Assembly: GCF_022842145.1 (NCBI RefSeq) | Contig: NZ_JALHQD010000001.1 | Span: 901,701 to 965,700 of the forward strand | DNA: 64,000 bases | Origin: Tabrizicola sp. | GTDB taxonomy: Bacteria; Pseudomonadota; Alphaproteobacteria; Rhodobacterales; Rhodobacteraceae | Direction of reading: 5' to 3' | Shown here: piece by piece, positions 1-7,278 of the stretch | Layout: the number at the start of each line of letters is the position of its first letter | Position numbering within the stretch: the stretch's first letter is position 1 | Program-made: the position numbers and the translations under genes | The notes under the pieces: generated by a model | Databases searched by the model: none | Told to the model about the DNA's origin: nothing | Seen by the model: only the letters and a program-made list of their open reading frames with translations

Positions 1-768
1 CTGTTCATCGAGACCTCGGGCTGCCTGCCGATGTGCGGGCATGGGCTGATCGGGACGGTGACGATGGGGATCGAGAACGGGCTGATTTCCCCGCGCGCGC
101 CGGGGCGGTTGGCGGTGGATGCTCCAGCTGGGAAGGTCGAGGTTTCGTATATACAGGACGGGCGGTTTGTTGAGGAAGTGCGGCTGACCAATGTGCCGGG
201 TTTCCTTTATGCAGAAGGACTTACGGCGGAGGTGGAGGGTTTGGGCGAGGTCGTTGTGGACGTGGCCTATGGCGGCAACTTCTATGCGATTGTCGAGCCG
301 CAGAAGGCGTTCCGCGACATGGCCGACCATACGGCGGGGGAGCTGGTGGGGTGGTCGCCGAAGCTGCGGGCAGCGCTGAATGCGAAGTATGAGTTCGTGC
401 ATCCGGAGCATCCGGCGATCCAAGGGCTGAGCCATATCCTGTGGACCGGCAAGCCGACGGTGCCGGGGGCGCATGCGCGTAACGCCGTGTTTTATGGGGA
501 AAAAGCGATTGATCGCAGCCCCTGCGGGACGGGGACCTCGGCCCGGATGGCGCAGCTGGTGGCGAAGGGGAAGCTGGCCGTGGGCGACGAGTTCCACCAT
601 GAGAGCATCATCGGGTCGATCTTCAAGGGGCGGGTCGAGGCGGCGGCCACGGTGGCAGGGCGGGAGGCGATTGTACCCTCCATCGCCGGGTGGGCGCGGC
701 AGACGGGGATCAACACGATCTTCATCGACGACCGCGATCCGTTTGCGCATGGGTTCGTGGTGAAGTAG
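1..768 (+). CDS. Proline racemase family protein (probable 4-hydroxyproline 2-epimerase), 5' truncated
   Basis: Cofactor-independent epimerase of the proline racemase family, expected to invert the alpha carbon of hydroxyproline (or proline) by a two-cysteine mechanism in the cytoplasm. The frame is open from base 1 with no start in the window, so the N-terminus lies to the left. About 255 residues remain of a family length near 330. The first catalytic cysteine lies in MCGHG at the left edge, and the second in SPCGTGTSAR about 180 codons in. Cysteine at both positions argues for a racemase/epimerase rather than the related trans-3-hydroxyproline dehydratase, which has threonine at the second site. 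Substrate choice between proline and 4-hydroxyproline is inferred. The listed ATG at base 31 is internal. Confidence 0.85.
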   Translation: MFIETSGCLPMCGHGLIGTVTMGIENGLISPRAPGRLAVDAPAGKVEVSYIQDGRFVEEVRLTNVPGFLYAEGLTAEVEGLGEVVVDVAYGGNFYAIVEPQKAFRDMADHTAGELVGWSPKLRAALNAKYEFVHPEHPAIQGLSHILWTGKPTVPGAHARNAVFYGEKAIDRSPCGTGTSARMAQLVAKGKLAVGDEFHHESIIGSIFKGRVEAAATVAGREAIVPSIAGWARQTGINTIFIDDRDPFAHGFVVK

Positions 769-855
769 CCTCTGGTCCGGCGTTCGCCGTGTTAGATCAA
801 GGGGTTGGCTGTAGATACGGCGTCTTCTTTCCGTCTACATCGCGTCTACACCCCA

Positions 856-873
856 TGCATACGCGCGTATGCA
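856..873. repeat. Perfect 18-base palindrome
   Basis: TGCATACGCGCGTATGCA reads the same on both strands. It lies 88 bases after the epimerase stop codon. No function is evident; it could be a protein-binding site or part of a repeat element. Confidence 0.6.
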
Positions 874-1013
874 CGGGGGGCCGTTAACCATCCGTCGCGA
901 ATCGGGGTTGGGCGGGTGCCCCCCACCCCCGGCCCCTCCCCGCGGATGGGAAGGGGAGGCGCTTGGGGTGTCTGGTGCGCTGAGGGGTTGGGGGAGCGCC
1001 TGGGGTGGGCGGC

Positions 1014-1050
1014 GGATGCCTCCGGCGGGGATATTTGGGGCAAGGTGAAT
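1014..1050 (+). repeat. Intergenic repeat family 1, copy A
   Basis: Contains GATGCCTCCGGCGGGG followed by ATATTTG and ending in a GTGAAT segment. The same block recurs at 17857-17891 (opposite strand) and 29557-29594, and a variant with a different arm occurs at 26831-26890. The order of the elements is the same in all four, so they are one family of short interspersed repeats. Confidence 0.8.
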
Positions 1051-1126
1051 GGGCAGGGGGTCGGAGGGGGCCGCCGGGCGTTGGTGTGGTAGGGTGAGGC
1101 GGTGCGGTTGAGGTTGGGTGATTGGG

Positions 1127-1828
1127 ATGAAGAGGGTTCTGGTTGTTGCTGCGGTGCTGGTTGCGTTGGGCTGGGTGGTCTTCTCGCAGGGACGGTACAG
1201 CTGGCATCAGAAACTGACCATCACCGTCGAGAGCCCGTCGGGCGAGGTCTCGGCCTCCGCGGTCAGCGCGGTCAGGTGGCGCAAGCAGTGGTTCGATTGG
1301 GATGGCATGGGCTGGAGTTATGGCCTGACCGGCGAGGCGGTGGTGGTCGAGGTCACGCCGGGGCGATATCTGTTTGCACTGCTCAAAGGGGCGGGGACGA
1401 CGGAATACATGGGCTCGGTCGCAGCCGCCTCGATCGCCGGGCGCGAGGGGCGGGTGATCGACGGAGCGCTGTTCGCCGAGGTCCAGGGCAAGCGCGACCG
1501 CGCGGCGGGTGTGATCACGCTGCCGGACTATCAGTATCCGATACTGGTGACGTTTGGCGACATCGCCGATCCCGCAAGCGTGATGCTGGTCGACCCGGAG
1601 GACCTTGCGGCCGTGTTTGGGGAGGGGGTGCGGTTGCAGGCGGTGACGCTGGAGATCACGCGGGAGGCGGTGACGGAGGGGCTGGTTGAGGGGGTTTTGG
1701 GGTGGATTGGAGACTACCAAAAAAACCAGTGGCGCCTGGACGGAAAGAGTTGTGTTGCTTGTCCGATCTCGAGCGAAAACTTGGCCGATCTTATGTCAGC
1801 AGGCGTCTTTATCGTCAGAAGAAACTGA
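1127..1828 (+). CDS. Hypothetical exported or membrane-anchored protein
   Basis: Function unknown. The product is about 233 residues with a single N-terminal hydrophobic segment (roughly residues 4-20, VLVVAAVLVALGWVVFS) after MKR, typical of an uncleaved anchor or signal peptide. The rest is predicted to lie outside the membrane and shows no domain I recognise. I chose ATG at 1127; the track starts at a GTG three codons upstream. The last 35 codons have distinctly lower GC than the rest and begin at a run of seven A. That run forms an A-AAA-AAC slippery heptamer in the reading frame, and the alternative frame runs on to a similar length. It could have been altered recently at its 3' end. Confidence 0.6.
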   Translation: MKRVLVVAAVLVALGWVVFSQGRYSWHQKLTITVESPSGEVSASAVSAVRWRKQWFDWDGMGWSYGLTGEAVVVEVTPGRYLFALLKGAGTTEYMGSVAAASIAGREGRVIDGALFAEVQGKRDRAAGVITLPDYQYPILVTFGDIADPASVMLVDPEDLAAVFGEGVRLQAVTLEITREAVTEGLVEGVLGWIGDYQKNQWRLDGKSCVACPISSENLADLMSAGVFIVRRN

Positions 1829-1847
1829 GATAGCGACACGTTCCACT

Positions 1848-1869
1848 GGTGCGCTGAAGCACACCCTAC
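1848..1869. repeat. Intergenic repeat family 3 (GGTGCGCT-type hairpin), copy 1
   Basis: GGTGCGCTGAAGCACACC followed by CTAC forms an imperfect hairpin between two convergent genes (the exported hypothetical and uvrC). A second copy with a perfect stem lies at 62203-62224, again between convergent genes. The position suggests a shared bidirectional terminator or mobile REP-like element. Confidence 0.6.
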
Positions 1870-1882
1870 TCTGTAGGTGCCA

Positions 1883-3739
1883 TCACCCCTTCGCCGAGAA
1901 GTAGTCCGCGATGGTCTTGGCCATTGCCTCGGAAATCCCGTCCACCGCCTGCAAGTCCGACAGCCCCGCCCGCGCCACCGCCTTGGCGCTGCCGAAGTGT
2001 TGCAGGAGGGCGCGTTTGCGGGTGGCTCCGATGCCGGGGATGTCGTCGAGGGGGGTCAGGCTGACGGCCTTGGCACGTTTGGCGCGGTGGGCGCCGATGG
2101 CCCAGCGGTGGGCCTCGTCCCGCAGGCGCTGGATGAAGTAGAGGACGGGGTCGTTGCGTTGCAGGGCGAAGGGGCGCTCACCCGGGCGGTGGAATTCTTC
2201 TTTCCCGGCGTCGCGGTCGATGCCTTTGGCGACGCCGACCATCGGGATGTCTTCGACGCCGAGTTCCGACATGATCCCGGCCACGGCCGAGACCTGACCT
2301 TGGCCGCCGTCGATCAGCAGAAGGTCGGGCCACATGTCGGACTTCCGCTCCGGGTCTTCCTTCAGCAGGCGTTCGAAGCGGCGGGTCAGGACTTCCTTCA
2401 TCATGCCGAAGTCGTCGGAATTGGCCCCGGCCTCGGACTTGATGTTGAACTTGCGGTATTGCGATTTCAGGAAGCCATCCGCCCCGGCCACGATCATGCC
2501 ACCCACGGCATTGGTGCCCTGGATGTGGGAGTTGTCGTAGACCTCGATCCGCTGCGGCGGGGCGTCGAGGTCGAAGGCTTCGGCGAGGCCGGTGAGGAGC
2601 TTGTTCTGCGTCGTGGACTCGGCCATCCGGCGGGCAAGGCTTTCGCGGGCGTTGCGGGCGGCGTTTTCCACCAGCTCGGCCTTCTCGCCGCGTTGGGGAA
2701 TGGCAAGCTCGACCTTGTGGCCGGCGCGGATGCACAGCGCCTCGGCCACGAGGTCGGGGTTGTCGACGGGGTGCGACAGAAGGATCAACCGGGGCGGTTC
2801 CTTATCGTCGTAGAACTGGGTGAGGAAGGCCTCCATGATCTCGGGCGCTTCGGCCCCCGCGCCAGTCTTGGGGTAGAAGTCGCGGTTGCCCCAGGACTGG
2901 TTGGCGCGGATGAAGAAGACCTGGACGCAGGCCTGCCCGTGTTCGAGGTGGAGGGCGACGACGTCGGCTTCGGAGACGCCCTGCGGGTTGATGCCCTGGG
3001 TCTGCTGGACCTGGGTCAGCGCCTTGATCCGGTCGCGCAGGGCGGCGGCGCGTTCGAACTCCATCTGGGCCGAGGCCTCGGTCATGGCGCGGGCCAGGTC
3101 GGCCTGGACCGAGGTGGTCTTGCCTTCGAGGAAGCGTTTGGCGTCGTCGACGAGGGTAGCGTAACCCTCGGGGGAAATCTTGCCGACGCAGGGCGCGCTG
3201 CAGCGCTTGATCTGGAATTGCAGGCAGGGGCGGGTGCGGCTGTCGAAGATGGAGTCGGAACAGTTGCGGAGAAGGAAGACCTTCTGCAGCTGGTTCAGGG
3301 TGCGGTTGACGGCGCCCGCGCTGGCGAAGGGGCCGAAGTAGGCGCCCTTTTCGGACTTCTTGCCGCGATGCTTCTTGATCTGCGGATAGGGGTGTTCGGC
3401 CGAGATCAGGATGTTCGGGAATGACTTGTCGTCGCGCAGAAGCACGTTGTAGCGCGGCTTCAGCTGCTTGATCAGGTTCTGTTCAAGAAGCAGCGCCTCA
3501 AGTTCCGTCCGGGTGGTCAGGAACATCATCGAGACGGTCTCGAAGATCATCCGGGCGATGCGGCCGGAGTGGCCCGAGGGGCGGGCGTAGTTCGATACGC
3601 GGGCCTTCAGGTTGCGGGCCTTGCCGACGTACAGCACCTCGGACGCGGCATTCAGCATCCGGTAGACCCCAGGGCTACCGTCGAGAGTCTTCAGGTAATC
3701 CTGGATCACCTCATGTCCGCTGCGGGGTTTTTCGTCCAT
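1883..3739 (-). CDS. uvrC: UvrABC system protein C (excinuclease subunit)
   Basis: Makes both incisions around DNA lesions in nucleotide excision repair, acting with UvrA and UvrB. The 618-residue product has the normal length and all domains. A GIY-YIG nuclease lies at about residues 20-95 (SPGVYRM and [18 protein letters not shown]). A cysteine-rich segment follows ([13 protein letters not shown]), then a UVR motif near 200-235. The RNase H-like endonuclease domain carries [10 protein letters not shown] and [12 protein letters not shown]-terminal helix-hairpin-helix pair contains [10 protein letters not shown] and VDGISEAMA. The start ATG at 3739 precedes MDEKPRSG. In many alphaproteobacteria uvrC lies beside pgsA-moaD-moaE; here those genes are 33 kb away at 36 kb. 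Confidence 0.97.
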   Translation of the reverse strand: MDEKPRSGHEVIQDYLKTLDGSPGVYRMLNAASEVLYVGKARNLKARVSNYARPSGHSGRIARMIFETVSMMFLTTRTELEALLLEQNLIKQLKPRYNVLLRDDKSFPNILISAEHPYPQIKKHRGKKSEKGAYFGPFASAGAVNRTLNQLQKVFLLRNCSDSIFDSRTRPCLQFQIKRCSAPCVGKISPEGYATLVDDAKRFLEGKTTSVQADLARAMTEASAQMEFERAAALRDRIKALTQVQQTQGINPQGVSEADVVALHLEHGQACVQVFFIRANQSWGNRDFYPKTGAGAEAPEIMEAFLTQFYDDKEPPRLILLSHPVDNPDLVAEALCIRAGHKVELAIPQRGEKAELVENAARNARESLARRMAESTTQNKLLTGLAEAFDLDAPPQRIEVYDNSHIQGTNAVGGMIVAGADGFLKSQYRKFNIKSEAGANSDDFGMMKEVLTRRFERLLKEDPERKSDMWPDLLLIDGGQGQVSAVAGIMSELGVEDIPMVGVAKGIDRDAGKEEFHRPGERPFALQRNDPVLYFIQRLRDEAHRWAIGAHRAKRAKAVSLTPLDDIPGIGATRKRALLQHFGSAKAVARAGLSDLQAVDGISEAMAKTIADYFSAKG

Positions 3740-4039
3740 GATTTACACTATGTCGATTCTTGGTCCGGGCTGCCACCGAACCGGGGTCTAAGCAAGAGCA
3801 AAGCTGTCCACGGAATCTGGGGATAACTCTGCGGAGAAGATTTCGGGAGCGTCGAATTTCCCTTGTTTTAAGGCCTCTTCACCGGGATGCCTATATTTTA
3901 GGCACATAGGGAACCCTTTGAAAACGTTATAAAGATTTTCGCGAGTTTTGCAAATCCCTGAATTTCCACGTGAATTATGACGGACACGTGAACCCGCCTT
4001 AAGAAGTGGACAAGTTGCCGCGGGTGACCGATGGAAGGG
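3740..4039. other. AT-rich intergenic region upstream of uvrC
   Basis: About 300 bases without a convincing gene, noticeably richer in A+T than the flanks. It must hold the uvrC promoter on the minus strand. It contains a small inverted repeat GCCTA-TATTT-TAGGC (3889-3903), two CACGTG hexamers near 3970-3990, and a single DnaA-box-like TTATCCCCA on the minus strand (3818-3826). One near-match box is not enough to call an origin. Confidence 0.5.
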
Positions 4040-4813
4040 CTATTCCACGCCTAGAACGTCAGGCGTTTTCCAGCCGAGGTGCTGGCCACCGTCGACGGCG
4101 ATGAACTGGCCGGTGACGCCTGGACTATCCAGGAAAAACCCCAGCGCCGCGGTGATGTCCTGCGGGTTCGCGCCACGGCCAAGGACGGTGGCGGCGCGCT
4201 GGCGGTCGAAGTGGTCCTGGCTTTGCCGGGCACCCTTCAGCGTCGGGCCGGGCCCGATGCCGTTGACACGGACATGCGGGGCGAGGCCCTGCGCGGCGGT
4301 CTGGGTCAGCGCCCAGAGGCCCATCTTGGCGAGGGTGTAGGTGCTGAACTCGGGCGTCAGTTTCAGGATGCGCTGGTCGATCATGTTGACGACCAGGCCT
4401 TGGGCCAAGGGCTCGCCGTTGTCGTCCATGGTGGCTGGGGGGCATTGCTTGGCAAAGGCCTGGATCAGGACGTAGGGCGCGCGCAGGTTGGATTCGATGT
4501 GGCGGTCCCAGCTTTGGCGCGTCGCGGTGTCGATCCGGTCGTATTCGAAGATCGAGGCGTTGTTCACCAGCACGGTCAGCGGTCCCAATGCGGCGGTGAC
4601 GGCGGGGACAAGCGCCTGGACCTGCGCCTCGTCCAGAAGGTCCGCATGGAAGGACTGCGCTTTGCGGCCCATCGCGCGGATCTCGGCGACGACGGTTTCG
4701 GCTTCGTCGGCGGAGGACGCGTAGTGCACGGCAACATCGTGCCCGCGCTGCGCGAGATAAAGCGCCATCGCGCGGCCAAGCCGCTTGCCTGCGCCCGTTA
4801 CCAGTGCCGTCAT
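4040..4813 (-). CDS. SDR oxidoreductase, pteridine reductase (FolM/PTR1)-like
   Basis: NAD(P)H-dependent short-chain dehydrogenase of about 257 residues. The N-terminal Rossmann motif is TGAGKRLG, followed by NNAS where most SDRs have NNAG. The catalytic segment has YTLAK, and an Asp (NMIDQR) occupies the place of the usual Ser. TGxxxRLG, NNAS and Asp-Tyr-Lys are hallmarks of pteridine reductases and FolM-type dihydromonapterin/dihydrofolate reductases, so a role in pterin or folate reduction is likely but inferred. The ORF track extends too far upstream. The true start is ATG at 4813, overlapping the TGA of the small zinc-ribbon gene by ATGA. It is the last gene of a three-gene minus-strand unit. 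Confidence 0.8.
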   Translation of the reverse strand: MTALVTGAGKRLGRAMALYLAQRGHDVAVHYASSADEAETVVAEIRAMGRKAQSFHADLLDEAQVQALVPAVTAALGPLTVLVNNASIFEYDRIDTATRQSWDRHIESNLRAPYVLIQAFAKQCPPATMDDNGEPLAQGLVVNMIDQRILKLTPEFSTYTLAKMGLWALTQTAAQGLAPHVRVNGIGPGPTLKGARQSQDHFDRQRAATVLGRGANPQDITAALGFFLDSPGVTGQFIAVDGGQHLGWKTPDVLGVE

Positions 4814-4995
4814 TTCGCCTTGCCCCCGCAATCGCACGTCTTCGTGCCGATCAGGTAGCGCCCGCATTTGCCGCAGACAGGGGCGACTTTGCGTTTCCGC
4901 ATCACTCGGGGCAGCGCGCCGGGGAAAAGCGCTCGGCCGATCAGGGCGACGAGGACCATTGCCAGAAGGAAGAAGAGGATGACCTTGAACAGCAT
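4810..4995 (-). CDS. Small membrane protein with C-terminal zinc ribbon
   Basis: A 61-residue protein with one N-terminal transmembrane helix (LFKVILFFLLAMVLVALIG), a basic linker (RVMRKRK) and a C-terminal Cys-rich knuckle (CGKCG...CDC) likely to bind one zinc ion. No named family recognised. Its ATG directly abuts the TAG of the S49 peptidase upstream, and its TGA overlaps the SDR start. All three should therefore be co-translated. The overlapping arrangement supports it as a real gene despite its size. Confidence 0.75.
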   Translation of the reverse strand: MLFKVILFFLLAMVLVALIGRALFPGALPRVMRKRKVAPVCGKCGRYLIGTKTCDCGGKAK

Positions 4996-5787
4996 CTAGA
5001 GGCCGTACCTTGCCCAAAGCGCCCGGTCCTCGACCGCACCCAGGGTCTCATCCACCAGCGACAGGCCAAAACGCTGGAAGAGGCTGCGCTTGCGGCCAAG
5101 GGGAACGAGTTTCACCTTGTCGCCGTAAAGCTCTTTCAGCTTCGGGGTCATGTGGGCGACTCCGTCGGTTAGGCCCAGGTCCACCGACTGCTGGCCGGTC
5201 CAGATGTCGGCGTTGAAGAGGTCCGCGCTGTCGTCCAGTCGGATTCCCCGACTGCGGCGGACGTGGTCGATGAAGGCCTGATGGATCGGGGTCTGCAGGG
5301 CCTTGAGGCGATCGATGTCCTCGGGCTTCTGCGGCAGGAAGGGGTCGGCAAAGCTTTTGGACCGTCCCGCGGTGATGACCCGGCGTTCGACACCTTGGCG
5401 CGCCATCAACTCGGGGAAGCCGAAGCTGGCGAAGATCACGCCGATGGAGCCGACGAGGCTGCTTTCGTCCACCCAGATGTCATCGGCCGCGCAGGCCAGC
5501 CAGTAGCCGCCCGAGGCCGCGACATCCTCGACGAAGGCGTGGACCGGGACCTTCTTTTCCTCGGCCAAACGCCGGATGCGCGCCGCGATCAGCGAGGACT
5601 GGACCGCCGATCCGCCCGGCGAGTTCACCAGAAGCGCCACGGCGGCGGGCTTCAACTTGAACGCCTTCTCGATCAGCGGGGTCAATGCCTCGTCGTTCAG
5701 GCTGCGGGTGCCGGTGCCAATGGTGCCGCCAAGGCGGATCACGGGGACAAGCGTGGGTTTGGGCAGGAAGGGGATGAAGCGGCGCAT
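4996..5787 (-). CDS. S49 family peptidase (SppA/SohB-like signal peptide peptidase)
   Basis: Serine-lysine protease of 263 residues, the size of short SppA/SohB relatives, expected to cleave residual signal peptides or membrane proteins. The Ser nucleophile is in AASGGYWLA (about residue 110) and the general-base Lys in GRSKSFADPF about 50 residues later. The oligomer-forming GSIGVIFA segment is also present. No strong N-terminal membrane helix is seen. The track ORF begins 164 codons earlier in a region antisense to the LysR gene. MRRFIPFL at 5787 is the natural start and leaves a 61-base divergent gap to the LysR gene. First gene of the S49-zinc ribbon-SDR unit. Confidence 0.88.
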   Translation of the reverse strand: MRRFIPFLPKPTLVPVIRLGGTIGTGTRSLNDEALTPLIEKAFKLKPAAVALLVNSPGGSAVQSSLIAARIRRLAEEKKVPVHAFVEDVAASGGYWLACAADDIWVDESSLVGSIGVIFASFGFPELMARQGVERRVITAGRSKSFADPFLPQKPEDIDRLKALQTPIHQAFIDHVRRSRGIRLDDSADLFNADIWTGQQSVDLGLTDGVAHMTPKLKELYGDKVKLVPLGRKRSLFQRFGLSLVDETLGAVEDRALWARYGL

Positions 5788-5848
5788 GGCGCCAGAGGTA
5801 AGGCGTCTGGGGCTTGCGGGCAAGGGCAGGGCGCGGCAGGGTTCGGCA

Positions 5849-6730
5849 ATGATCGACAAGCTGGAAATGTTCATCGCATTGGCCAAGGAGCGGCACTTCG
5901 GTCGCGCGGCCGAGGTGTGCGGGGTGACGCAGCCCTCGCTGTCCAGTGCGATCCGGCAGCTGGAGGACCAGCTGGGCGTGCAGCTGGTCTTCCGGGGCAG
6001 CCGGTTCCAGGGCCTGACGCCCGAAGGCCAGCGGGTGCTGGATCGCGCGCTGGGCATCGTCGGCGATGTGCGGGCACTCAAGGATGAGATGCGTGTGGTG
6101 CGGTCGGGCCTATCGGGCAATCTGCGGATCGGGGTCATCCCGACGGCGCTGCCGATGGTGGCGGACCTGACCGGACCTTTCACGCAAAAGCACCCTAACG
6201 TCCGGGTGTCGATCCTGTCGCGGACCAGCGTCGAGATCCTGACCGGGATCGAGGCCTTGGATCTTGAGGCCGGGATCACCTACCTGGACAACGAGCCCCT
6301 GGGCCGGGTGTCGCAGGTGCCTTTGTATACGGAGTTCTACCGGTTGCTGATTGCACCGGGGTCAGAAATGGCCTCGCGTCGGCATGTCACCTGGAACGAG
6401 TTGTCGACGGTGCCCTTGTGCCTTCTGACCTCGGACATGCAGAACCGGCGGATCGTGAACCAGCACCTGGGCGAGGCCGGCGTGGATGCGGCGCCGATGA
6501 TCGAGTCGAACTCCACGATGGCGCTGGTAGCGCATGTGCTGACCGGGCGCTGGGCAAGCGTGGTGCCGAAGAAACTGGCCGACATGTTCGTGGCGGATGG
6601 GCGGTTGCATTCGATCCCTATCGTCGAGCCGGAGGCCGAGCACACCGTCGGCCTGATCGCGGCCCGTCGGGACCCGCAGACACCGGTCTTGCAGGCGCTG
6701 GTCGATGAAGCGGTCAGACTGTTTCGATAG
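5849..6730 (+). CDS. LysR-family transcriptional regulator, likely regulator of the fds operon
   Basis: A 293-residue LysR protein. The N-terminal winged helix-turn-helix (FGRAAEVCGVTQPSLSSAIRQLE, within residues 15-45) is followed by a substrate-binding domain beginning near residue 90 (LRIGVIPTALP). The ORF-track start lies inside the divergent peptidase gene; ATG at 5849 (MIDKLEMF) is the standard LysR start. It sits directly upstream of, and in the same direction as, the formate dehydrogenase operon. This is the place occupied by FdsR-type regulators known for soluble formate dehydrogenases in other bacteria. Its stop codon lies within an inverted repeat that could be an operator. Control of fds by formate is inferred from position. 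Confidence 0.85.
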   Translation: MIDKLEMFIALAKERHFGRAAEVCGVTQPSLSSAIRQLEDQLGVQLVFRGSRFQGLTPEGQRVLDRALGIVGDVRALKDEMRVVRSGLSGNLRIGVIPTALPMVADLTGPFTQKHPNVRVSILSRTSVEILTGIEALDLEAGITYLDNEPLGRVSQVPLYTEFYRLLIAPGSEMASRRHVTWNELSTVPLCLLTSDMQNRRIVNQHLGEAGVDAAPMIESNSTMALVAHVLTGRWASVVPKKLADMFVADGRLHSIPIVEPEAEHTVGLIAARRDPQTPVLQALVDEAVRLFR

Positions 6731-6778
6731 GCTACGTCTATCGACTGACGGTATATCGACATTGATTAGCCTATCAAT
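6724..6778. promoter_or_regulatory. Putative operator/promoter region of the formate dehydrogenase operon
   Basis: Two dyads sit side by side between the LysR gene and fdsG. The first is TCGATAG-N7-CTATCGA (6724-6744), which contains the LysR stop codon. The second is ATTGAT-N6-ATCAAT (6761-6778). A direct repeat of TATCGAC lies at 6740 and 6754. Dyads of this kind next to a LysR gene are typical binding sites. The fdsG start is 42 bases beyond. Confidence 0.55.
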
Positions 6779-6819
6779 CCGGGGGTATACATTTGCATGC
6801 TAGCCAGAGGTTTGCCCGC

Positions 6820-7278
6820 ATGCTTGATTCCCACGTCCACTCCGACCGGATCGCCGAGATCCTGAACGCGCATCAGGGGCTGGAGGGGCCGCTCCTTCCC
6901 ATCCTGCACGCGATTCAGGCGGCGTTCGGCTATGTGCCGGATAGCGCCATTCCGCAGATCGCGGCGGCCTTGATGCTGTCGAAGGCGGAAGTGCACGGAG
7001 TGATCAGCTTCTACCACGATTTCCGCGCGGCACCTGTCGGGCGGCATGTGCTGAAGCTGTGCCGGGCCGAGGCGTGTCAGACCGTGGGCGGGGACGCGGT
7101 GGCGGACCGGATCAAAGCGGCGCTGGGCATCGACTGGCACGAGACGACCCCCGACGGACGCGTGACGCTGGAGCCGGTGTTCTGCCTGGGCCTGTGCGCC
7201 TGCGGACCGGCGGCGATGGTCGACGGGCGGCTGGTCGGTCGCTGTGACGAAAGCGTGCTGGCAGAGGTGGCGAAATGA
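6820..7278 (+). CDS. fdsG: NAD-dependent formate dehydrogenase, gamma subunit
   Basis: NuoE-like thioredoxin-fold subunit (152 residues) carrying one [2Fe-2S] cluster and passing electrons within the soluble molybdenum formate dehydrogenase. Cluster ligands are visible as LCRAEAC and FCLGLCACGP. The track starts at a TTG at 6793. I prefer ATG at 6820, which has AGAGG nine bases upstream. First gene of the fds operon; its TGA overlaps the fdsB ATG (ATGA). Confidence 0.93.
   Translation: MLDSHVHSDRIAEILNAHQGLEGPLLPILHAIQAAFGYVPDSAIPQIAAALMLSKAEVHGVISFYHDFRAAPVGRHVLKLCRAEACQTVGGDAVADRIKAALGIDWHETTPDGRVTLEPVFCLGLCACGPAAMVDGRLVGRCDESVLAEVAK

Larger units (their letters stand above)
769..1126. other. 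Gene-free spacer with several inverted repeats
   Basis: This 358-base stretch has no convincing reading frame. The ORFs called across it are GC-driven shadows. It holds a perfect 18-base palindrome (856-873), a C-rich/G-rich hairpin with CCTCCCC and GGGGAGG arms (935-959), and one copy of an intergenic repeat (1014-1050). The hairpin directly follows the truncated epimerase gene and may serve as its terminator, although no T tract follows. Confidence 0.6.

Noticed and set aside
3801-3830. Possible replication origin (DnaA-box-like sequence, AT-rich region)
   Set aside because: Only one near-match TTATCCCCA and one weaker match. There is no cluster of boxes and no dnaA, gidA, parAB or hemE nearby.
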